A stretch of 64,000 bases of DNA from an uncultured Lachnospiraceae bacterium (GCA_947363565.1 CANAPP010000010.1:1-64000), one strand, 5' to 3'; shown: positions 22,308 to 32,143, counted from the first letter of the stretch. Numbers and translations: made by a program. The notes: generated by a model not told the origin, from the sequence alone.

Positions 22308-24095
22308 TTAAATTGCCCGTGTATAGCCTTTCAGCCATTCTCTCTCCTCATCGGTGAGGTGCGGCCCGATTTTCTCATACACGTCTTTGTGGTAGTTATT
22401 GAGCCACTCTCTCTCGTCGCGGCTCATCTCTTCCGGCTCAATGCCGTCAAGGTCGATGGGGGCGAAGGTCACGGTCTCGAAGTACATGAACTGGCCGTAT
22501 TTGTTCTTGGTGCCTTTCCGCACGATAAATTCATTCTCAATGCGGATGCCGAACTCGCCGTCCTCGTAGATGCCCGGTTCGTCGGTGATGACCATGCCTT
22601 CTTCAAGCTGGTGGTGCTCATTCTTGCTTGGGACAACGTACCAGCGGAATCCCGTGGGTGCCTCGTGGATGTTGCCTAAGTATCCCACGCCGTGGCCGGT
22701 GCCGCACTGGTAGTCAAGGTCAAGGTCCCAGATGGGGCCTCTTGCCAGCACGTCAAGATTGTAGCCGTAGCAGCCGTAGAGGAATCTCGCCCGGGAAAGA
22801 CGCATCATGGCGCGCACGACAGCGGTAAAGTATTTCTTCATCTGCTGGTCCACGGAGCCTAAGACAAAAGTCCTGGTGATGTCCGTGGAGCCTTCAAAGT
22901 ATCCGCCGCCGGTGTCGTTTAAGAAAAATGCGCCGGATTTAAGCTCTACGTCCGTCTCTTCGGACGGGGAGTAGTGCATCATGGCCGCGTGGTCTGCGAA
23001 GGCGCATAAGGGCTCAAAGCTGTCGCGGATATACCCTTCCTGGGCCGCCCGAAACTCTGTGAGTTTGGCGGCGGAGCTAAGCTCGGTGATTGGCTCTTTG
23101 TCGTAGCGGGTCTTTATCCAGTACATGAATTTTGTGATGGCGATGCCGTCCTTGATGTGTGCCTCTTTCACATTTTCAAGCTCCACGTCATTTTTCATGG
23201 CTTTCATGAGGATGGTCGGATTGGCAGCCTCCACGATGTTGCACGGGATATTCTTATAGAGGGCATAATTCATCTTCATCGGGTCAATCATTGTAGTGCT
23301 GTCCGGATTTAGGCCCTTGATATCCTCGTAAATATCGTTGTACGGGTGAATCGTTACATTGTTCTTCGCAAGCTCCTCATGGATTCTGCCGTCAAGCTTG
23401 GAATCATCCACATAAAGCTCTGCCTTGTTCATTGTAATGATTGCATAGGACAGAAGGAGAGGGAAGAAATCCACGTCGTCCCCGCGGACATTAAAGAGCC
23501 AGCACACATCGTCTAAGGAGGCGATGATGTGGGAGTCTGCGCCCTTTTCTTCCATAACTTTCCTTACCCGGGCAAGCTTTGAGGCAGTGCTTTCGCCGGA
23601 GTATTTCTCCTCCAGGAAAAATGCCGGTTTCTCGGACAGCGCCGGGCGGTCTTCCCAGATGGCGTCTATAAGGTCGTCCGAGTAGCTGATGCGGATATTC
23701 TTTGCGGTAAGGGCCTCCTCATACTCTTTTCCTTCGCCCATGGAGAGGACTCTTCCGTCAAAGCCGACGCAGCCGCCCTCCGGGATATTTGCCTGCAAGT
23801 ATTCCGTGATGGACGGAGTGTCGCCCACGAACATCTTCATGAGGCGGATGCCGCTGCCGGCAAGCTGGTTCTGTGCCTGGAAGAAATATCTCCCGTCGGT
23901 CCAGAGGCCGCCGTCGTCCTTTGTGATCACTGCCGTTCCGTAGGAACCGCTGAACCCGGTGATGAATTTCCGGGCTTTGAAATGTTCCCCTACATATTCG
24001 CTCTGGTGGAAATCCGCGGTTGGGACAACGTAGGCGTCAATCCCTTTCTCTGCCATGAGAGCGCGCAGTTTCTGAACTCTTTCTGCTACATTCAT
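22308..24095 (-). CDS. Xaa-Pro aminopeptidase (M24B family)
   Basis: 595 aa from ATG 24095, set by AGGAGG nearby on the reverse strand. Two creatinase-like N-terminal domains (about residues 5-300) precede the pita-bread catalytic domain. Metal and active-site stretches: DTGGGYFEGSTDITRTF (two Asp), GTGHGVGYLGNIHEAP (His), TDEPGIYEDGEFGIRIENE (two Glu). The roughly 600-residue architecture matches eukaryotic-like cytosolic aminopeptidase P, which removes an N-terminal residue before proline. Its promoter region shares a 15-bp element with the peptide transporter at 30.5-31.9 kb. Confidence 0.92.
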   Translation of the reverse strand: MNVAERVQKLRALMAEKGIDAYVVPTADFHQSEYVGEHFKARKFITGFSGSYGTAVITKDDGGLWTDGRYFFQAQNQLAGSGIRLMKMFVGDTPSITEYLQANIPEGGCVGFDGRVLSMGEGKEYEEALTAKNIRISYSDDLIDAIWEDRPALSEKPAFFLEEKYSGESTASKLARVRKVMEEKGADSHIIASLDDVCWLFNVRGDDVDFFPLLLSYAIITMNKAELYVDDSKLDGRIHEELAKNNVTIHPYNDIYEDIKGLNPDSTTMIDPMKMNYALYKNIPCNIVEAANPTILMKAMKNDVELENVKEAHIKDGIAITKFMYWIKTRYDKEPITELSSAAKLTEFRAAQEGYIRDSFEPLCAFADHAAMMHYSPSEETDVELKSGAFFLNDTGGGYFEGSTDITRTFVLGSVDQQMKKYFTAVVRAMMRLSRARFLYGCYGYNLDVLARGPIWDLDLDYQCGTGHGVGYLGNIHEAPTGFRWYVVPSKNEHHQLEEGMVITDEPGIYEDGEFGIRIENEFIVRKGTKNKYGQFMYFETVTFAPIDLDGIEPEEMSRDEREWLNNYHKDVYEKIGPHLTDEEREWLKGYTRAI

Positions 24096-24126
24096 AATAA
24101 AAAACCTCCTAACATTTCTATAGGAA

Positions 24127-24168
24127 ATTATAGCACTTTTACGCGGAAATTTATAGACTAAAGTACAA
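24127..24168 (-). promoter_or_regulatory. aminopeptidase promoter region with shared 15-bp element
   Basis: On the reverse strand a TATAAT (24132-24127) lies 31 nt before the start codon, with no good -35. Upstream is TTGTACTTTAGTCTA (24168-24154), identical to the 15 bp that includes the -35 of the POT transporter promoter. AT-rich DNA further upstream (24166-24186) loosely resembles a CodY box. Shared control of peptide use is inferred. Confidence 0.5.
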
Positions 24169-24310
24169 AATTTGAAAAATTTTGAAATATTCTGTAACAA
24201 ATCCGCCGTTTCTTACTCTTATAGATAAAGGGGTGCTTTTTACGGAAAACGGATAGGAAAAAGTGAGAACCTGAGGTATGATCATTTGACGGACGGATAA
24301 GAGGGCAAGG

Positions 24311-26989
24311 ATGGTGAAAGAGATGAAAAGAGGGAAACAAAGGGATAGGAAAAAAGAGCATCTTACGCGGGTGCAGCGGACATTTTCCACGGTGCTTTAT
24401 GCACTGGTCTTTGGGAGCCTGTGTTACCCGTGGATGCTGATCGGGGATAAGCGGTACTCCCTGGCGGCATTTGTGCTGCGGCTGAAAAAAAACGGTGTGG
24501 ATTTCTTTGTGGAGAAAGCGGGGCTATCGTCGGATCCGGTCTATGCGGGCGGGGTGAAGGTTAACCTTGCGCTGTTTCTCGTGTTTATCCTCCTGAGCCT
24601 TTTTTATCTGGTCACGGTGTTCATCCGGCGGGACTGGTATTTTAACCTGGGGGCGTTTTTAATGTCCATTGCGTTAGCGTACGCTGCCCTGACGCCTTAT
24701 ATGCTGGTGGATTTCTGCAGCAACCGGACGGAGGCGGTGCTTTATGTCTGGGTACTTCTGATCCTGACGGGAGTTGAATTTATCGGGCGGAAGCTGATCG
24801 AGAACTGGGACGTGACAGTACAGAATAAGAATACATACGAGGAGCTGGAGAAGAGACGGAAGGCCGAGCGCAGGGAACGGCTTTACTTTCCGGGGAAATA
24901 TAATCCGCTTTTCTGGCAGGCCATCTGGAAAAACTTCCGGCAGAATATCAAGGACTATGCCGTGCTGCTTTTGTGCAATGCCCTTGTGTTCGCTTTTGTG
25001 CTGTCGGGCTTCGGCCTTCAGAAGCTTACGGCGGCGGGAGATATGAGTATGAAGCTTGGCTATCCTTCCGGGGCAGGAAAGATCCTCCTGCGCAGCATCC
25101 TGGAGCTTGGGGTGGTGGGGCTTTTTATGCTGGTATTGCTGCTTTTATACTACCTGCGCAAAAGGATCCCGGAGTACGGCGTGTTCATGACACTTGGCAT
25201 CCGCAGGAAGACCATGTATCTGACCATGGGGTTGGAGCTTGGGCTTGGGACGGTGCTCTCCCTCATCCTCGGCGGGATCGGCGGCGTCTTGATCGTGACT
25301 GGCTTTCAGAAGAACTTAGGCGGCATAGCAGGCGGATTTTTATCGCCGCTCCTTTTAGTGAAATCCGTGGGAGTTATGCTGGTGCTTTATCTGGTGACTT
25401 TTTTCGTCACCCATGATCTGTTCGTGGGATTCCGTATGGGAAGTTCTACGGAGCTTCAGATGCTTAGGGAGAGGATGCCGGGGAAATTTAACGCCGTGTT
25501 CATATCGGCGGGAGCGGGAGTTACGCTGCTGATGCTTTCCTGGTACAGTAAGAACGGCAATTTTGAAAATATCTGGCTGCTTGGCGGCTGTTTCCTCGGG
25601 GTATATCTGCTCCTTCGCTGTGGGATGGCGTGGTATCTCATCCATGTACGCAAGAGGGAGGAGACGCTTCTGAAGCTTTTAAGGCAGCAGCCCTTCTGGC
25701 ACAAATCGAGAAGCGCGGCGTGGTACATCTTCGGCCTGTGTGTGCTGCAGATCTGTATCCTTGCAGTGTTTTCTGTCCAGCTTTTCTCCGTGTCGCTAGT
25801 GGGAGACCGGGACAAGCTTTTCCCCTACGACCTGGTGCTTTTTGCGAATGCAGAGTTTCCGGAGGATGAGGCGATGCTTGAAAAGCTGCGGGGGATGGAA
25901 GGCGTCGAGGTGTCGGATTATCCGATGCTTCGGGTGTCGGGGACGGATGCCACGGAGAGAGTGGAGGGAACCGGCATGGAGCCGGTGCGCAGCCAGAATC
26001 TTGGAATCCCGGAATCCGTCTACCATGCCTTAAAGCGGGAGAGGGATCCTTCCTATCAGGAAAAGCCGCTGGGGCTTGACGCGGAGGGCGAGACAGTCTA
26101 TATCGTCCATCAGCAGACGAAGGGTACCAAGGCGCAGCCCGTGGATTACCGGTTCCCGAGCGATAAGCCTTATCTTTATACGGGGCCGGTGTGTCCGGAT
26201 GTATATAGCTTTTCCCTGCAGAGTTCATTTTCCTCCAGGGAGATCATCGGGGAGGAGGCAGAAAGCCTGATTGGCATATTCTGCCAGGGGGAGAGGGAGA
26301 ATCTGGTGGTATTTTCCGACGATTATTTTGAGAAGGCGAAGGATACCTGGAAGGTGACGAATCCTTTCACGGGGGATATCCTGGGAGAAGAGGAACGTCT
26401 GGCGTATGCGGATTTTCTCTGGCAGGGACCGACGAAGCTTATTGCCGTGAAGGCAGACGAAGAAATTCTTGAAGCGTTAAAGCCGGACCTTGAGGCGTTC
26501 AGGGAGCGGCACGCGCGGGAAGAGGAGTATGATGCCAAGGTAAAGAGCGATTATCTTAAGACGGATGCAAGGCTCCAGACAGATACGGAGCTTCGGATGC
26601 AGGAGACGATGGGGAAGCTTCTCATCTGTATCTTTTTCGTGGCGGAAGTGCTGCTGATGGGCATCAAGATGATGACGGAAAAGAAGATGAATATCCGACG
26701 GGCGGAATTTTTAACCTGTATGGGGATGCGAAAAAGGGAGAGAAAGGGGCTCCTTCGGTGGGAGATGGGGGTCTATTATCTGCTTACAGCGGCCTTAGCT
26801 TTACCGGTCAGTATGGCGGTGGTGCTTGCCACTTTCCATGCAAGGCTCTACGGGGCAGAGGATATCCGGGCTATGCTTGCAAAAATCGTACCCTTCGGGG
26901 TGTGTGAGCTTATCGCTTTTGGTGTGGTGATCTTGGTATTCACGGAGTGGAATATCCGGCAGATTGAGAGAAAGACAGGAGGAAAGTGA
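24311..26989 (+). CDS. giant FtsX-type ABC transporter permease, copy 1
   Basis: 892 aa. An extra N-terminal module has about four membrane helices (near residues 24-44, 84-105, 110-131, 142-160), then a charged linker (165-195). The FtsX/BceB-like part follows with helices near 215-235, 258-282, 302-332, 345-367, 395-412, 420-443 and 468-493. A large outside domain (about 495-765) precedes the last three helices. The motif IPEYGVFMTLGIRRK is typical of FtsX coupling regions. It is paralogous to the next gene and probably forms a heterodimer with it, driven by the ATPase at 29669. BceB-type permeases usually have about 650 residues. No sensor kinase is nearby. Substrate unknown. Confidence 0.82.
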   Translation: MVKEMKRGKQRDRKKEHLTRVQRTFSTVLYALVFGSLCYPWMLIGDKRYSLAAFVLRLKKNGVDFFVEKAGLSSDPVYAGGVKVNLALFLVFILLSLFYLVTVFIRRDWYFNLGAFLMSIALAYAALTPYMLVDFCSNRTEAVLYVWVLLILTGVEFIGRKLIENWDVTVQNKNTYEELEKRRKAERRERLYFPGKYNPLFWQAIWKNFRQNIKDYAVLLLCNALVFAFVLSGFGLQKLTAAGDMSMKLGYPSGAGKILLRSILELGVVGLFMLVLLLLYYLRKRIPEYGVFMTLGIRRKTMYLTMGLELGLGTVLSLILGGIGGVLIVTGFQKNLGGIAGGFLSPLLLVKSVGVMLVLYLVTFFVTHDLFVGFRMGSSTELQMLRERMPGKFNAVFISAGAGVTLLMLSWYSKNGNFENIWLLGGCFLGVYLLLRCGMAWYLIHVRKREETLLKLLRQQPFWHKSRSAAWYIFGLCVLQICILAVFSVQLFSVSLVGDRDKLFPYDLVLFANAEFPEDEAMLEKLRGMEGVEVSDYPMLRVSGTDATERVEGTGMEPVRSQNLGIPESVYHALKRERDPSYQEKPLGLDAEGETVYIVHQQTKGTKAQPVDYRFPSDKPYLYTGPVCPDVYSFSLQSSFSSREIIGEEAESLIGIFCQGERENLVVFSDDYFEKAKDTWKVTNPFTGDILGEEERLAYADFLWQGPTKLIAVKADEEILEALKPDLEAFRERHAREEEYDAKVKSDYLKTDARLQTDTELRMQETMGKLLICIFFVAEVLLMGIKMMTEKKMNIRRAEFLTCMGMRKRERKGLLRWEMGVYYLLTAALALPVSMAVVLATFHARLYGAEDIRAMLAKIVPFGVCELIAFGVVILVFTEWNIRQIERKTGGK

Positions 26990-26990
26990 A

Positions 26991-29666
26991 ATGAACAAAG
27001 GGGTAAAGAAGGAAGGACGGGGGCGCACAGCCCCAGACCACCAGGAGCGGATACAGATGATCTATTCGCTTGTGGTGTATGGGCTGTGCCTTGGGGCGCT
27101 GTGCTATCCCTGGATCATGCTCGGGGAGAAACGCTATACACTGTTTTTCTTTGCACGGAGCATTAAAGCGGAAGGTGTGGATGCTGTCCTCGCCAGGGCG
27201 GGAGTTACGCCGGATACCAGCTACGAGGGAGGGATCAATGTAAGCCTTCTTCTGTATCTGATATTTGCGGTGTGCTGTCTTTGTTATGTGGTGACAGTGC
27301 TCATCAGAAAGGACTGGTATATGAACGTGCTGGCGCTGGTGGCAGGGATTTCCCTTACCTATACAGGGATGTCCGATGCTATGTTAGGGTCGGTGTGCAG
27401 CAACCAGACGGAGGCGACGCTGTACCCGGGGCTTCTTATGGTGCTGACGGCTGCGGAGTGGATTGGGCGCAAAGTGATCGAGAATTGGGATACGACGGTC
27501 AGTGAGACAAAGGTGCACGAGGAAAAGGAACTCCGCGAGAAGGAAGAACGCAGGCGGCGCCTGTATTTCCCGGGGAAATATAAAAAGCTGTTCTACCATG
27601 TGATCTGGAAGAATTTCCGGGGGAATCTGAAAGATTATGTGGTGCTTTTGGTGTGCAACGGTCTGGTGTTCGCCTTCGCGTTCACAGGCTTCGGCTTGCA
27701 GAAGCTAACGGAGGTCGGGGGAAACAGCTACCGCCCGGGATACCCTTCCGGAGCCGGAAAGATCCTTGTGCGGAGCCTGATCGAGCTTGGCGCGGTAGGG
27801 ATTTTCATGCTGGTTCTGCTGCTTTTGTATTATCTGAAAAAAAGGATTCCCGAGTACGGCGTATTCAAGACGCTTGGTATCCGCAGGAAGACCATGTATC
27901 TGTGCATGGGGTTAGAGCTTGGCATAGGGGCGCTTCTGTCTATTGTCCTCGGCGGGCTTGCCGGCACGGGCCTGGTGATCTTGTTCAGGGAAAATATGAG
28001 CGGTATCGGGGATACCTGGTTTTCTGCCGGGCTTTTGCTAAAGTCTGTAGGGATCATGCTGGTGCTCTATGTGGCAACATTTTTCGTGACCCACGACCTC
28101 TTCGTCGGTTTCCGGATGGGTAATTCCACTGACCTCCAGGTGATGAAGGAAAAGATGCCCGGGCGGTTTCACGCCCTGTTTGTGGCGGTGGGCGCTGTTT
28201 TGATGGGCGCCGTGTTCTGGCTTTACCGACAGAACAGTAATTTTGAAAATCTATGGTACTTGATCGGCGGATTTGCCGGCGTGTACATCATCCTGCGGTT
28301 CGGGACAGCAGGGTTTTTGTTGCGGGGAAGAAAGCGCGGCGGAGTACTTAAGCGTCTGTTAAAGGAACATCCATTTTATCACAAATCCCGGAGCGCAGTG
28401 TGGTACATGTTCGGTCTGTGCGTGATCCAGGTGTGTATCCTGGCGGTATTTTCCCTGCAGCTTTATTCGACGGCCCTTGAGCAGGACGTGGACGCGCTTC
28501 TTCCTTACGATCTGGTGCTCTTAGCAGACGGGGAGGAAGCAGACGGACGGCTTATCGAAAAGCTTAAAGCTTCAGAAGGCCTGGAAGTTACGGAGTATCC
28601 CATGTTCCGGGTGTCCGGGTCGGATGCCACGGAGAAGATGGAAAGTATAGAGCAGGATCCTGTCCGCAGCCAGAATATCGGTATTCCTGAGTCAGCGTAC
28701 CACTCCCTTAAGCGGGAGAGGAACCCTTCTTACCAGGAAAAGCCCCTTGGGCTTGACGATGCGGGGGAGAAGATCTATGTTGTGCACCAGCAGGACCGCA
28801 GCACGAAGGCACAGCCCATAGATTACAAATCCTTCCGGACGACGCCTTACCTCTATACCGGGCCGGTGTGTGAGATGATCGACGTATTTGCCCACGACAC
28901 AGCGTTCATGAACCGGGAGATCATCGGGGAGGAGCGTCAGAGCCTGATCGGTGTCCTCTCCCACGGAGAGAGGGAGAACCTGGTCGTATTCTCAGATACG
29001 GCTTTTGAACAGGCGAAGGATGTGTGGAAAACGACGGATCCGTTTTACGGCAAGGTTATAAAGCCGGAGGAGTTAGAAGATTTTGCCGGCGAACTATACC
29101 AGGGGCCGTCAAAGCTTGTGCTGGTAAAAGGAGACGTAGAGCAGATAGAAGGGCTCGAGGCGGAGCTTGGCGACTTCAGGGAGCGCCACAGAAGGGACGA
29201 AGAGTACGATGCCAAGGTCAAAAGCTGCTACTTAAAATCGGCGTCCAGGCAGCAGCTTGAGACAGAGTTTGGCATGCAGGACGCTATGGCAAGGATGCTT
29301 ATCGCCGTATTTTTCGCGGCATCGGGACTGCTTCTTGGGATCAAGATGATGACGGAGCGCAAGATGAATGTCCGGCGTGCAGAGTTCTTATCGTGCATGG
29401 GCATGAGGAATAAGGAACGCCTAAGGCTTTTGCACGGGGAGATGAAGGTTTATTATCTTATCGTGTCCGCGGTATCCGCAGTGTTCAGCGCGATGCTTCT
29501 GGCCGCTACATTCAGTGCCAGGCTTTACTCGGCGGCGGATATAAAGGCATTGCTGATAAAGATAGTACCCTTTGGGATCGGCGAACTTTTGCTGTTCGGC
29601 GGGATGGTCTGGCTGCTGACAGAGATTAATATCCGGCAGATTGAAAAAAAGATTAGAGAGGTGTAG
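26991..29666 (+). CDS. giant FtsX-type ABC transporter permease, copy 2
   Basis: 891 aa from ATG 26991, one base after the stop of copy 1 and with AGGAGG inside that gene's end. It has the same layout as copy 1: four-helix N-terminal module, linker, FtsX core, outside domain and three final helices. The best conserved outside stretch between copies is RSQN(L/I)GIPES followed by LKRER and SYQEKPLGLD, so the two outside domains are homologous, not just the membrane parts. Tandem duplication followed by divergence is inferred. The stop is 2 nt before the ATPase start, so translation is coupled. Confidence 0.82.
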   Translation: MNKGVKKEGRGRTAPDHQERIQMIYSLVVYGLCLGALCYPWIMLGEKRYTLFFFARSIKAEGVDAVLARAGVTPDTSYEGGINVSLLLYLIFAVCCLCYVVTVLIRKDWYMNVLALVAGISLTYTGMSDAMLGSVCSNQTEATLYPGLLMVLTAAEWIGRKVIENWDTTVSETKVHEEKELREKEERRRRLYFPGKYKKLFYHVIWKNFRGNLKDYVVLLVCNGLVFAFAFTGFGLQKLTEVGGNSYRPGYPSGAGKILVRSLIELGAVGIFMLVLLLLYYLKKRIPEYGVFKTLGIRRKTMYLCMGLELGIGALLSIVLGGLAGTGLVILFRENMSGIGDTWFSAGLLLKSVGIMLVLYVATFFVTHDLFVGFRMGNSTDLQVMKEKMPGRFHALFVAVGAVLMGAVFWLYRQNSNFENLWYLIGGFAGVYIILRFGTAGFLLRGRKRGGVLKRLLKEHPFYHKSRSAVWYMFGLCVIQVCILAVFSLQLYSTALEQDVDALLPYDLVLLADGEEADGRLIEKLKASEGLEVTEYPMFRVSGSDATEKMESIEQDPVRSQNIGIPESAYHSLKRERNPSYQEKPLGLDDAGEKIYVVHQQDRSTKAQPIDYKSFRTTPYLYTGPVCEMIDVFAHDTAFMNREIIGEERQSLIGVLSHGERENLVVFSDTAFEQAKDVWKTTDPFYGKVIKPEELEDFAGELYQGPSKLVLVKGDVEQIEGLEAELGDFRERHRRDEEYDAKVKSCYLKSASRQQLETEFGMQDAMARMLIAVFFAASGLLLGIKMMTERKMNVRRAEFLSCMGMRNKERLRLLHGEMKVYYLIVSAVSAVFSAMLLAATFSARLYSAADIKALLIKIVPFGIGELLLFGGMVWLLTEINIRQIEKKIREV

Positions 29667-29668
29667 AG

Positions 29669-30418
29669 ATGGGAAGTGTGTTAAAAGCAGAAAACCTGGT
29701 GAGGAATTATAAACTTCCGAATGAGGAAGAGGGCACGATAAAGGTACTTAAGGGACTGAATTTTACCATTGAGGAGGAAGAGTTTGTAGGGATCATGGGG
29801 AGATCCGGATGTGGGAAGACGACCCTTTTAAAGACGCTGGGGCTTATCGCCAACCCCACTGAGGGAGAACTTTATTTTAAGGGCAAAAAGATTAAGTCGC
29901 TCTGGGAAGATGAGCGGGCGGATATCCGCCGCAGGGAGATCGGCTTTGTGTTTCAGGATTTTTATCTGATGGACAGCCTGACGGTGGAGGAAAATATTAT
30001 GCTGCCGATGATCTTAGACAAGGCGGATGAGGAAAAATGCTTTGAAAATGCGAAAAACCATGCCGACCATTTCCAGATCTCCCGGCTCCTTCGGAAGTAT
30101 CCTTACGAGCTTTCGGGCGGCGAGCGCCAGAGGGTAGCGATCTGCCGCGCCCTGGTAAACCAGCCGTCCCTGATCCTGGCGGATGAGCCGACGGGGAGCC
30201 TTGATTCCAAGTCCGGAAAGATCGTGATCCAGGCCATGGACCAGATCAATAAAGAATATAAAAAGACCATCGTCATGGTAACCCATGATCCCCAGGTGGC
30301 AAGCTACTGCAGCAGGATCATCCTGTTAAAAGACGGGCTTATCCTGGACGAACTGAAGAATGACGGGGACAGGGAAGAGTTCTATCAGGAGATACTCGGA
30401 AGGATGGCAGACCTGTAA
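29669..30418 (+). CDS. ABC transporter ATPase of the giant-permease system (MacB/BceA type)
   Basis: 249 aa. Walker A is GRSGCGKTT (about residues 43-51), the signature is LSGGERQR, Walker B is LILADEPTGSLD, and the H-loop is VMVTHD. It is the MacB/LolD/BceA class that couples ATP use to mechanical movement of FtsX-type permeases. It would energise the two upstream permeases. A terminator follows, making this a closed three-gene operon. Biological role could be peptide-antibiotic resistance, lipoprotein or peptide export, or envelope signalling; sequence does not decide. Confidence 0.93.
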   Translation: MGSVLKAENLVRNYKLPNEEEGTIKVLKGLNFTIEEEEFVGIMGRSGCGKTTLLKTLGLIANPTEGELYFKGKKIKSLWEDERADIRRREIGFVFQDFYLMDSLTVEENIMLPMILDKADEEKCFENAKNHADHFQISRLLRKYPYELSGGERQRVAICRALVNQPSLILADEPTGSLDSKSGKIVIQAMDQINKEYKKTIVMVTHDPQVASYCSRIILLKDGLILDELKNDGDREEFYQEILGRMADL

Positions 30419-30448
30419 AAGAGAGAAAAGATAAAAAGCAAAGTAAAG

Positions 30449-30484
30449 AAAACCCGGAGACGGACAAGCCGCTCCCGGGTTTTT
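30449..30484. terminator. bidirectional intrinsic terminator
   Basis: AAAACCCGG (30449-30457) pairs with CCGGGTTTT, with an inner CGG/CCG pairing, and T-runs follow on both strands. It serves the ABC operon and the converging POT transporter gene. Confidence 0.8.
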
Positions 30485-30520
30485 CTCCATTCATTAATTT
30501 TAAGAACAGATGGATAAATT

Positions 30521-31873
30521 TTATTTACCGCCAACGAATTCATCAAACTTCTTAGTGAATGCTAACATAACAAATCCGATTACAAGAATGATGATTGTTA
30601 CGATACCATAAGCCTTCACGAAGGAGAAGTTGTTGAGCCAGTTGTAAAGCGGTCCATAAGCTTTTCCTGAGAAGAAAATGATCAATGGCCATACACCCAG
30701 CATAGTTCCCAGAAGTTTCTTCGGGGAGTATTTACTAATGAAAGCGTTACCCAGTGGTGAGAATACAACCTCGCCGACAGACATACAGATTGCTGTCAGG
30801 ATGATAACCCAGATACCAACCGGATCTTTTGATCCTTCACCGGCAAGGAATGCTGCAAGTACCATGGAGCCAAGGGAAAGACCAAGGATCATGATACCAA
30901 CGGCTGTCTTTGTGAACATCCCCCAGTCACCCTGCGGACGCTCTTTCATCTTAGCCCAGATTCCCGCGAATACAGGACAAAGGATGATACAAAGAAGACC
31001 ATTCATTGAGTCGAACCATGCGGTAGGCATCTGGAAGGAACCGATATTCCAGTTCGCCCAGCCAAGACCTGCCTGCTCCGGGGGACCGAACTGATAGTAA
31101 ACCGGCATGTAGATCAGATACCACCATAACCAGAAGATACCGGAGAATATGGTAACGATACAGATACCGATAACACGGTTTTTCTCCTGCTTGGTGAGCG
31201 GCTGATTGTTCGCTGCTACGTCGTCAGAACTCTTCTCTTCACGAGTATCAACAAGGAACGGCTTCTTTCCGACATCGCCGAAGTGCCTCATGCCGATGAA
31301 CCACCATGCACAGTCGATAAACAAAAAGATTGCACAGATGAGGAACATCAGACGGTAGCTGATGTTTGTCGCAACCAGCGACAGGAATGTAGTACCGCAG
31401 AAGGATCCGATGTTTACAAAGGAGTACTGAAGGTTAAATACAGTATCCAGTGTGTCAGGATCAGCAAGCGGGAAGAGACGTCCGTTGATACCGGAAACAT
31501 TTCCCTTGAAGAATCCTGTACCGATAGATACAAGGATAACTGCTGCCCAAACCATGCCGATACCGCTGGCCTGCCACATACACAACCAGCCGATACCCAT
31601 CAGGATCTCGCCGATAGGAACGAGGATTCTCGGAGCTATCCAGCGGTCAGCTATGTAACCACCGATAACCGGGGTGATGTAAGTGAAAGCAACGAGGTTA
31701 CCATTCATTACAGCACCGGTAGCCTTATCAAGTCCGAGACCGCCTTTGGATGCTTCCAAAGCGATGAAGACTGCAAGGCCCCACTTAGCTGCGTAGTATG
31801 CAAGTCTCTCAAATGTGAAAGAAAGGGAGCATACGTAGAAACCAAATGGGAATTTTGTCTTAGTTTTTTCCAT
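30521..31873 (-). CDS. POT/PTR family peptide transporter
   Basis: 450 aa from ATG 31873, with GGAGGG 9 nt upstream on the reverse strand. It is a 12-helix-type MFS protein with POT features: an ERLAYYAAKWGL stretch at the first helix (usual ExxERFxYY region) and GTGFFKGNVS at the family signature. POT proteins import di- and tripeptides with H+. The central cytoplasmic loop is charged (KKPFLVDTREEKSSDD region). Its promoter shares a 15-bp element with the Xaa-Pro aminopeptidase gene, which would process imported proline peptides. Confidence 0.87.
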   Translation of the reverse strand: MEKTKTKFPFGFYVCSLSFTFERLAYYAAKWGLAVFIALEASKGGLGLDKATGAVMNGNLVAFTYITPVIGGYIADRWIAPRILVPIGEILMGIGWLCMWQASGIGMVWAAVILVSIGTGFFKGNVSGINGRLFPLADPDTLDTVFNLQYSFVNIGSFCGTTFLSLVATNISYRLMFLICAIFLFIDCAWWFIGMRHFGDVGKKPFLVDTREEKSSDDVAANNQPLTKQEKNRVIGICIVTIFSGIFWLWWYLIYMPVYYQFGPPEQAGLGWANWNIGSFQMPTAWFDSMNGLLCIILCPVFAGIWAKMKERPQGDWGMFTKTAVGIMILGLSLGSMVLAAFLAGEGSKDPVGIWVIILTAICMSVGEVVFSPLGNAFISKYSPKKLLGTMLGVWPLIIFFSGKAYGPLYNWLNNFSFVKAYGIVTIIILVIGFVMLAFTKKFDEFVGGK

Positions 31874-31958
31874 GAGTTTCACCCTCCATAAAATAAATTT
31901 GTCTTCTGTTTTAAATATTTCGGAAAAACCTGTGCATTTAAAACTTTTAACGGAGATA

Positions 31959-31987
31959 ATCATACCATAAACTAGACTAAAGTACAA
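31959..31987 (-). promoter_or_regulatory. POT transporter promoter with shared 15-bp element
   Basis: Reverse strand: TTGTAC (31987-31982), 17 nt, TATGAT (31964-31959). The -35 is the start of TTGTACTTTAGTCTA (31987-31973), also present upstream of the aminopeptidase gene. The open frame of the transporter runs back to the TTG of this -35, which is not a start codon. Confidence 0.75.
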
Positions 31988-32114
31988 TACAAATTTAAGA
32001 AAAAATTAATGGGCTTTTGTGGGATATTACCGGATTTCCTGCATTTTTTTACTTTAAACTGGTAAAATAGTACACTGCGGAAGGAAAAACCTGAGGCCAA
32101 AGCAGATTTTATGC

Positions 32115-32143
32115 TTGCCTTTTTGCGGCGGCAACCATATAAT
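32115..32143 (+). promoter_or_regulatory. promoter of the YcxB-like gene
   Basis: TTGCCT (32115-32120), 17 nt, TATAAT (32138-32143). The leader is about 60 nt and ends with TACGGAGGATG, a strong ribosome site. Confidence 0.75.

Noticed and set aside
31874-31987. Upstream extension of the POT frame to a TTG
   Set aside because: The TTG is the -35 of the gene's own promoter; the ATG at 31873 has GGAGGG at good distance.
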